From contig OZ020516.1 of NCBI GenBank assembly GCA_963971425.1, positions 33,716,199 through 33,780,198 of the forward strand: a stretch of 64,000 nt of DNA, written 5' to 3'. The notes under the pieces were generated by a model, which was not told the origin of the DNA, made no database searches, and was given only the letters and a program-made list of their open reading frames with translations. Every line of letters starts with the position of its first letter. The first letter of the stretch is position 1. Made by a program: the position numbers and the translations under genes. The DNA is from Bryoerythrophyllum caledonicum (Eukaryota; Streptophyta; Bryopsida; Pottiales; Pottiaceae). Shown here piece after piece: positions 58,987 through 64,000 of the stretch.

Positions 58987-59428
58987 TCTATATCTATAAA
59001 AGAATTTAGGATGAAGAACGCGTCGGAAGTAAAACACGCCGAGCTTGGATGAAAAAGTGATGCGAAAGTTAAAAGTTAAAAGCTAAAAACTAAATTAAAG
59101 CTAAAAGTTAGGATTTTGAATAAATGAAAAGCTAAAAGTTAGGGTTTTGGATAAAAGGACGGGGCGGGGATGGGGACGGGGACGGCGACGGGGACAGCGA
59201 CGGAAACGGGGGACGGGGAACAAGTGTTAACCGGAGATTTAGGCTTATTATAAGATCCCAGTAGTATTTTTCAAAGTTACTAAAGTAGTTATGGGTAAAA
59301 ATTAGAACTAGGGATGAATCTGAACTGTGGATGAAACTGTCCTGAATGATAATGGATGAACTGTCTGTACTTTGGATGAAACTGTCTGGACCTGGATGTC
59401 ATCCATCCGGACATCTTTCATCCACTAG
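58987..59428 (+). mobile_element. Helitron-like element, unit 4, truncated or with variant end
   Basis: It starts TCTATATCTATAAAAGAATT right after unit 3 and keeps the shared interior and G-rich tract to about 59222. The usual 3' hairpin is missing. A different hairpin (GATGTC/GACATC at about 59396-59416) followed by CTAG at 59425-59428 could be a variant end, but the base after CTAG is G instead of T, so truncation near 59222 is at least as likely. Confidence 0.6.
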
Positions 59429-60800
59429 GGCAGATTAGGATTTGGAGGGGGTAGAGAGCCGCCCTCTTGGGTTTTGAAGATTCATTCTCTTTTCTTCTCT
59501 TGGTGTGTGCGGAGCTCTCTTGAAGTTAGACTAGCTTGTAGAAGTGTGGTTAGAGAGTTAGGATATGAAGCTAATGTACGGATCTGTAGTTGTAGTGAGT
59601 ATGAGAGAGGTTTGTGAAGGTTTGAGGAAGTAAAGCATGAATTGGGTACTACTCCTTGTGTGTTTGTGCTAGTATTGTGAATGTGAGTAGATCTTGTTGT
59701 TAGAAGAGTAATTGAGTGCATTTTGGTTGTGGGTATTGAAGATCTGGCCTAAATTCCGTAGATCTTGTATAGATCTAGCTTGATCTACTAGACCCTAATC
59801 AAATCGAGTGTGTTAGAGTTAGAAACGAGGTCGGATCTGTTGTGGGTATGGTCTGATTTGTTGTAATTGAGTGCGGAAACTTCAGATCTGTGCGTTAAAC
59901 GTAAGAAAAACCACAGAAACGAAGTTCCAACAAGCCCTGAATTCATATCTAGATTCAGATCTAGGTCGATTTGGAGGTTTTAGATTCAGTACAAGTCAGA
60001 TCCTTGACTTGTGTCTTATGGAACTACAGTTTGAATGAGCATAGAGAAGATGTTTCACTTAATCTTTGGGTGAAAGCCCCATTTAACATTGGCAACCATG
60101 CATAAGTTCAAATCAAGTGGCTCTTGTGACCCGCAGCGCACGACCGTAGCCTTCTGGAGGATAACAGGCGGTGGTTGATCAAGCGTCAGCAACATCGTAC
60201 AGATAGTTGCGGACGACACATATAGACATAGACAGATAGACAGACAGACCGACAGCCACCGACGGACGTCGACCGGCAGATATCTATGCCCTACCCGGCT
60301 CAAGTGACGACCAACAGCAACCAGGTGATACCTTCCTGCCGTCCAAGTTGAAGAGATCCTCAAGATATCCTACAACAGTGAAGATCACCGGAGATCGTGA
60401 CGATACCCTACAGCAGTGAAGATCCATAGAAATCCTGGTGATACCCTACAGCAGAAGACCAGCTGAGACCCAGCGATACCCGATTGCAGTGAAGACCAGC
60501 CGAGATCCGGTGATACCCTGCAACAGAAGACCACAGAGACCCTAGTGAGACCCTGTAGCAGAAGACCAGCCAAAATCCGGTGATACCCTGTAGTGAAGAT
60601 CCACAGAGCTCATGAAGATACCCTACAGCAGTAAAGATCCACAGACATCCTAGAGAGACCCTGCTCAAGAGAAGTCCGGCGGATACCCTAACGAGATCGT
60701 ACAGTATAGTCCAGTCTAGAAATGGACAGGGTTTTTCAAACACTGGTGACGCCCCTACATTCTCTGTAGCAGCCCCACAAGATTGACCAAGTCAAGGTGG
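59429..60800. other. Spacer with minisatellite, no gene seen
   Basis: A leader-like AT-rich stretch without ORFs is followed by AGACAGACAG-type simple repeats near 60225-60260 and by a degenerate ~38-bp tandem repeat from about 60335. It could be the 5' region of a retroelement feeding the broken ORF at 60801, but no long terminal repeat or primer-binding site was recognised. Confidence 0.45.
60335..60700. repeat. Degenerate ~38-bp minisatellite
   Basis: About nine units contain GATACCCTACAGCAG, GAAGATCCACAGA or GAAGACCAGCC and a GATCCGGT-like block. Minus-strand translation gives a repeated GLHCNRVS/SVAGYH-type artefact ORF. Confidence 0.85.
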
Positions 60801-61328
60801 ATGGGGTCAAGGACGAACACAGAGTTCAAGAGTGAGGCGCAGCTCCCATTGGAACGATCCATTGCGAACTTTGACCATTACGTTGGCAACCGCAGCCACT
60901 AGGGCTTTGAGGAGGGCGAAGCCTTCTACACGGCCCCAAACAACCCTTCCGGCTGTGACCATCTCACACCTGAAGAATTTCAGCGGGGCATCCTACGACA
61001 TCTGGAGTGCCCAGACTCATATCACCCTAATCAGAGTCTTCCCCGACCTACCCCACGGTACAGGGAGACGTCCAGGATTACGGTCCAGGAACTCGAGTTG
61101 CACAACTCCCGAAGACTATCTTTGGACTCTTCACCAGCAGATCTTGTGTCTGCATCTACACCTCAGCAGCAGAGCAGTCGTGCCCCCAACACCTCTGCCT
61201 ATGATACCCGGACCCCTGTAGTCACTTGGGTACTAACATTGGAACCTTGGAGGAGTGGCTTGGACGATGATACAGTGGAGGAGATTGATTGCGGTACAGA
61301 CGTATCCAGAGATGGATCAAAGGATTGA
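60801..61328 (+). pseudogene. Broken 175-codon ORF, possible retroelement gag
   Basis: From ATG 60801 one frame is open to the TGA at 61326-61328 except for a TAG at 60900-60902. The reading has protein-like composition (CDHLTPEEFQRGILRHLECP, then RYRETSRITVQELELHNSRR, then a Gln/Ser/Pro-rich tail with WRSGLDDDTVEEID). I recognise no domain. Position after a long leader-like region suggests a retroelement gag start, but this is a guess. Confidence 0.35.
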
Positions 61329-63339
61329 TCCTACGTCAAAAGGGGGATAGTCCATTGAAACTGAGGTAAGCTACAGACCCAAACATTTCACAGTTTTGCA
61401 ACAATGAGATGAAATGGGGATGTTGTTTGGATGATTGTCATCTATGGATGTTAAACAAATACCAGTAACTGAACGTAGACAGTAACTGTTGGACTTCAAT
61501 AAAACCAAAGGAGTGCATGGGATTGTATAAAAGCATGCCACAACAAATCCAAGTTGTCTTAGCTGCCAAAGGCAAGTGGACTAAATATTAAGTTGTTTTT
61601 TGATTGCGGATGCAAAACTGAGTCAAGAGACACAGTTTCCTTTGAATGTAACGTCCTTGTATACATTGATGTAAGGACTTTCTTTTGCATCAAATCGTAG
61701 TCCACTAAAACTATTACCTTGTACAATATATGATTTGTGCAAATCTATTGTCAACTTTCTTGCATTGAAAATTGAATTTCAAATCACAAGATCTTGGCTG
61801 AGTTTTACCAGACTCTATATTTATCTATATATAATAGATATAAAAGAGAGTGAAAGTACAGTGAAAATTTGATTCTTCTTAAATAGTCAAAGCTGATTCT
61901 TTGTAATATTTCTAACATTTTTTAGCATATTAGTTTTGTCCTATAGATTGATACAATATTTAAAAGGGTTATAAAAAAATGAATATATTCAAATGAAGAA
62001 TTTGTTCATTTAAAGTTTCAAATATCACAAAAGTAATTATTTCTTAACTCAACTTCCAAATGGTAAACTTTTCAAACTCAGTTTGAAGTCCTGGATGTCG
62101 AGACCTTGACTAGCATTGGTCCAACACTTGGACTAGCACCTCGACTGCGTCCGGGTCTTTAAGAGTTTTGGATTTTGAATTTTTGATAGGTTCTTCAAGT
62201 GAATTGGACGGTTCTTAGCAAATCCTTCAACCTTCACCACTCTTCTACACCTCTCACCTCATCACTCATCATTGCACACCAAAAGAGTGCTCTCGACCAA
62301 AGGCCGAACCTCTCCATCCATTTAAATCCTATTTCGTCTCCCCTACCTTCGCTAAATGATTCTTCCTTCAAACCCCATGGTTGTAGAGGTTGGAGTATGC
62401 TTGTGGCAATGGAAAGTAAACATGGCAATGCATGGCGTGTGGGTGTAGGCTGGCCTTGTAGAATCGCAAAGGGCTAGGTATAAACCAACAATTTAAAGTG
62501 CTCAACAAACTAATCTACCAGCCTATAAAGCAATCCAAGCCAATGAAATGTTCGTTGAACAAAAGATATTTTAGACAAGGTGTTGATTTTTTGGACTTGG
62601 TGTTGACCGAGCATGTATCGTTTTGTAGGTGGCCCAACTCAAAATCGAGACAAAGTATATTGCATATTACAAAGGCTCAAAATATACAAGATATCGCGCA
62701 ATGTATATGTTGAATCAGGGCACCAAAAATTTTCTTTTGAAGTAAATGATGGAAAATAAGATTTTTTTAGGAACATTTTCATTGTCAAGATAGAGTTTTT
62801 ATGGTGTAGAAGGTTGGATAAGAATATAGAGCAAAAATCAACATTAATCCCTAATTTAGGAGTCGTGAATAAATAGCATGTTTTTTACCAATAAAATTCA
62901 ATTTCATGTCCGATCTAGAATTTTCAATTATAATGTATGAACACATTATACCATGAATTTGTTCCAAAATTTTTCAAAGTATTTTACTTCGTGAACCTCT
63001 CAAAAGATGTATATTTCTTTGATTTGAGATACATATGACAGGTATGTACTAATGACTGATATACTTCTCCTAATCAAAGCATAAGGCGGAATTCTAAAAA
63101 TTTAAGAATCTCGTAATGTTGATAAATTGAGCAATCACATTCCATCATCAAAAATCCAAAATCAAAGTTAGTTTGGCAGTAGGTGGCAAGAGAACACTCA
63201 TAACTACCACCCTAGACCCTTCATGAAACATTTTTATACTAGCCTAGTGACTATCACTCCTTCACCAAATCACTTTTAATAGATTACTCTTAGTCTTCAA
63301 TAGATCACCCTCAATAGATCACCACCACATTACAGTACA
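61329..63339. other. AT-rich spacer, no convincing gene
   Basis: The ORF at 62199-62477 has no domain. CTGAGTCAAG phrases near 61618 resemble the mariner terminus at 46438. Confidence 0.45.
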
Positions 63340-63600
63340 TCACCATCAATCCAAAGTTGATCACCATTCTAAGGAAGTCAACTGTAAATTTTTTTTGCAT
63401 ACATTAAGAAATGAAATATGGTGTGTTTATTCTTCAAAGTTAAGGATCACATATGTTTGTTCTATTATAACCTTATTTCACCATCAAGAATGCATTTATA
63501 ATAAAAAGGATTGTATCCAAACTGTTTTCATGGAAAAAAGAAATATCTTAGAAGAACATACTTGAAACAGTTCTTTTGTAATAGCTCCAAATTGTGCCTT
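63340..63600 (+). repeat. Dispersed repeat, copy B
   Basis: It matches copy A at 46110-46400 in the same orientation. No coding capacity. Confidence 0.75.
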
Positions 63601-64000
63601 GTTATTCCACATATAACACGCAATTAAGAGATTATGCACTTAGCCAAGTGCACTAGTTGCTCGTAGAAAGCCGCAAGTTATTTGCTAATAACTTTAAAAA
63701 ATTCAAAATTTGGCAAGAGTATAGTATGTTTTTTGTCACAAAAATTTGGTGTTTGTTGTGTCAAACATTGACATCTTCATATTGATATAAGTAATGTATT
63801 TTTTACATTCCCTACCTTTTTTAAAAAGATATGTGATTTCTAATCTAGTTTGCAAATCCTGCTACAAAATTATAATCATGTGCCCAAAGAAATTATAAAT
63901 GTGTTTTGAGTTATTATAGGATTTTAGAGTACTGCACTACAAATACAATGTGTAAGAGATACAAAAATATATATGCAATTTCCTAAGACAGTGTAAAATA
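63601..64000. other. AT-rich window end, no gene seen
   Basis: No feature is recognised here. Confidence 0.5.

Noticed and set aside
57950..59140. Telomere-like TTAGGGTTT phrases
   Set aside because: They occur once per repeated AAAGTTAGGGTTTTGG phrase and are not in tandem, so this is not an interstitial telomere.
60408..60743. Minus-strand repeat ORF
   Set aside because: Translation of the ~38-bp minisatellite; no domain.
62199..62477. 92-codon ORF
   Set aside because: No recognisable domain or supporting context in AT-rich repeat DNA.

Overview
This is nuclear DNA of a plant: intron-rich genes with GT-AG junctions, plant-type families (PPR, BURP, SR45-like, NUP1/NUP136-like) and large AT-rich spacers full of transposon remains. 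Coding exons are often very GC-rich (GnT-II, BURP, PPR and monooxygenase genes) while spacers are AT-rich. A pogo/Tigger transposase, Tc1/mariner remains and a Crinkler-type nuclease-kinase gene would fit an early-diverging land plant (bryophyte or lycophyte), but I cannot name the species. No rRNA, tRNA, CRISPR array or bacterial operon was seen.

Layout. 1-9.1 kb is repeat territory: a TTAA-ended repeat, a decayed Tigger transposase, a 120-base hairpin and a 3-kb array of degenerate 30-bp repeats. 9.5-19.3 kb holds N-acetylglucosaminyltransferase II (+), a small membrane protein (-), a PPR protein (-) and chaperonin 10 (-). 19.5-26.1 kb is again repeats, with an orphan chaperonin-10 exon and a nest of TTAA-bounded elements. 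26.5-42.4 kb is the gene-dense core: a 13-exon FG nucleoporin (+), a class A flavin monooxygenase (-), a 13-exon SR45/RNPS1-like splicing factor (+), and a BURP-domain secreted protein (-). 43-53 kb is a transposon graveyard (long foldback element, Tc1/mariner, reverse-transcriptase scrap, TNP2-like ORF, an unrecognised four-exon gene with an in-frame stop). 53.9-56.5 kb holds a PD-(D/E)XK nuclease plus kinase gene whose phase-consistent model has one in-frame TAG. 57.8-59.2 kb is a head-to-tail array of four short Helitron-like elements filled with G-rich minisatellite. 59.4-64 kb holds more minisatellite, one broken ORF and dispersed repeats.

The genes do not form a pathway. GnT-II acts in the Golgi, PPR and Cpn10 probably in organelles, the nucleoporin and the SR-like factor in nuclear mRNA export and splicing, and BURP in the wall or apoplast. 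Exon models were built by hand by matching splice sites to reading phase. Family names come from motif recognition without database searches.
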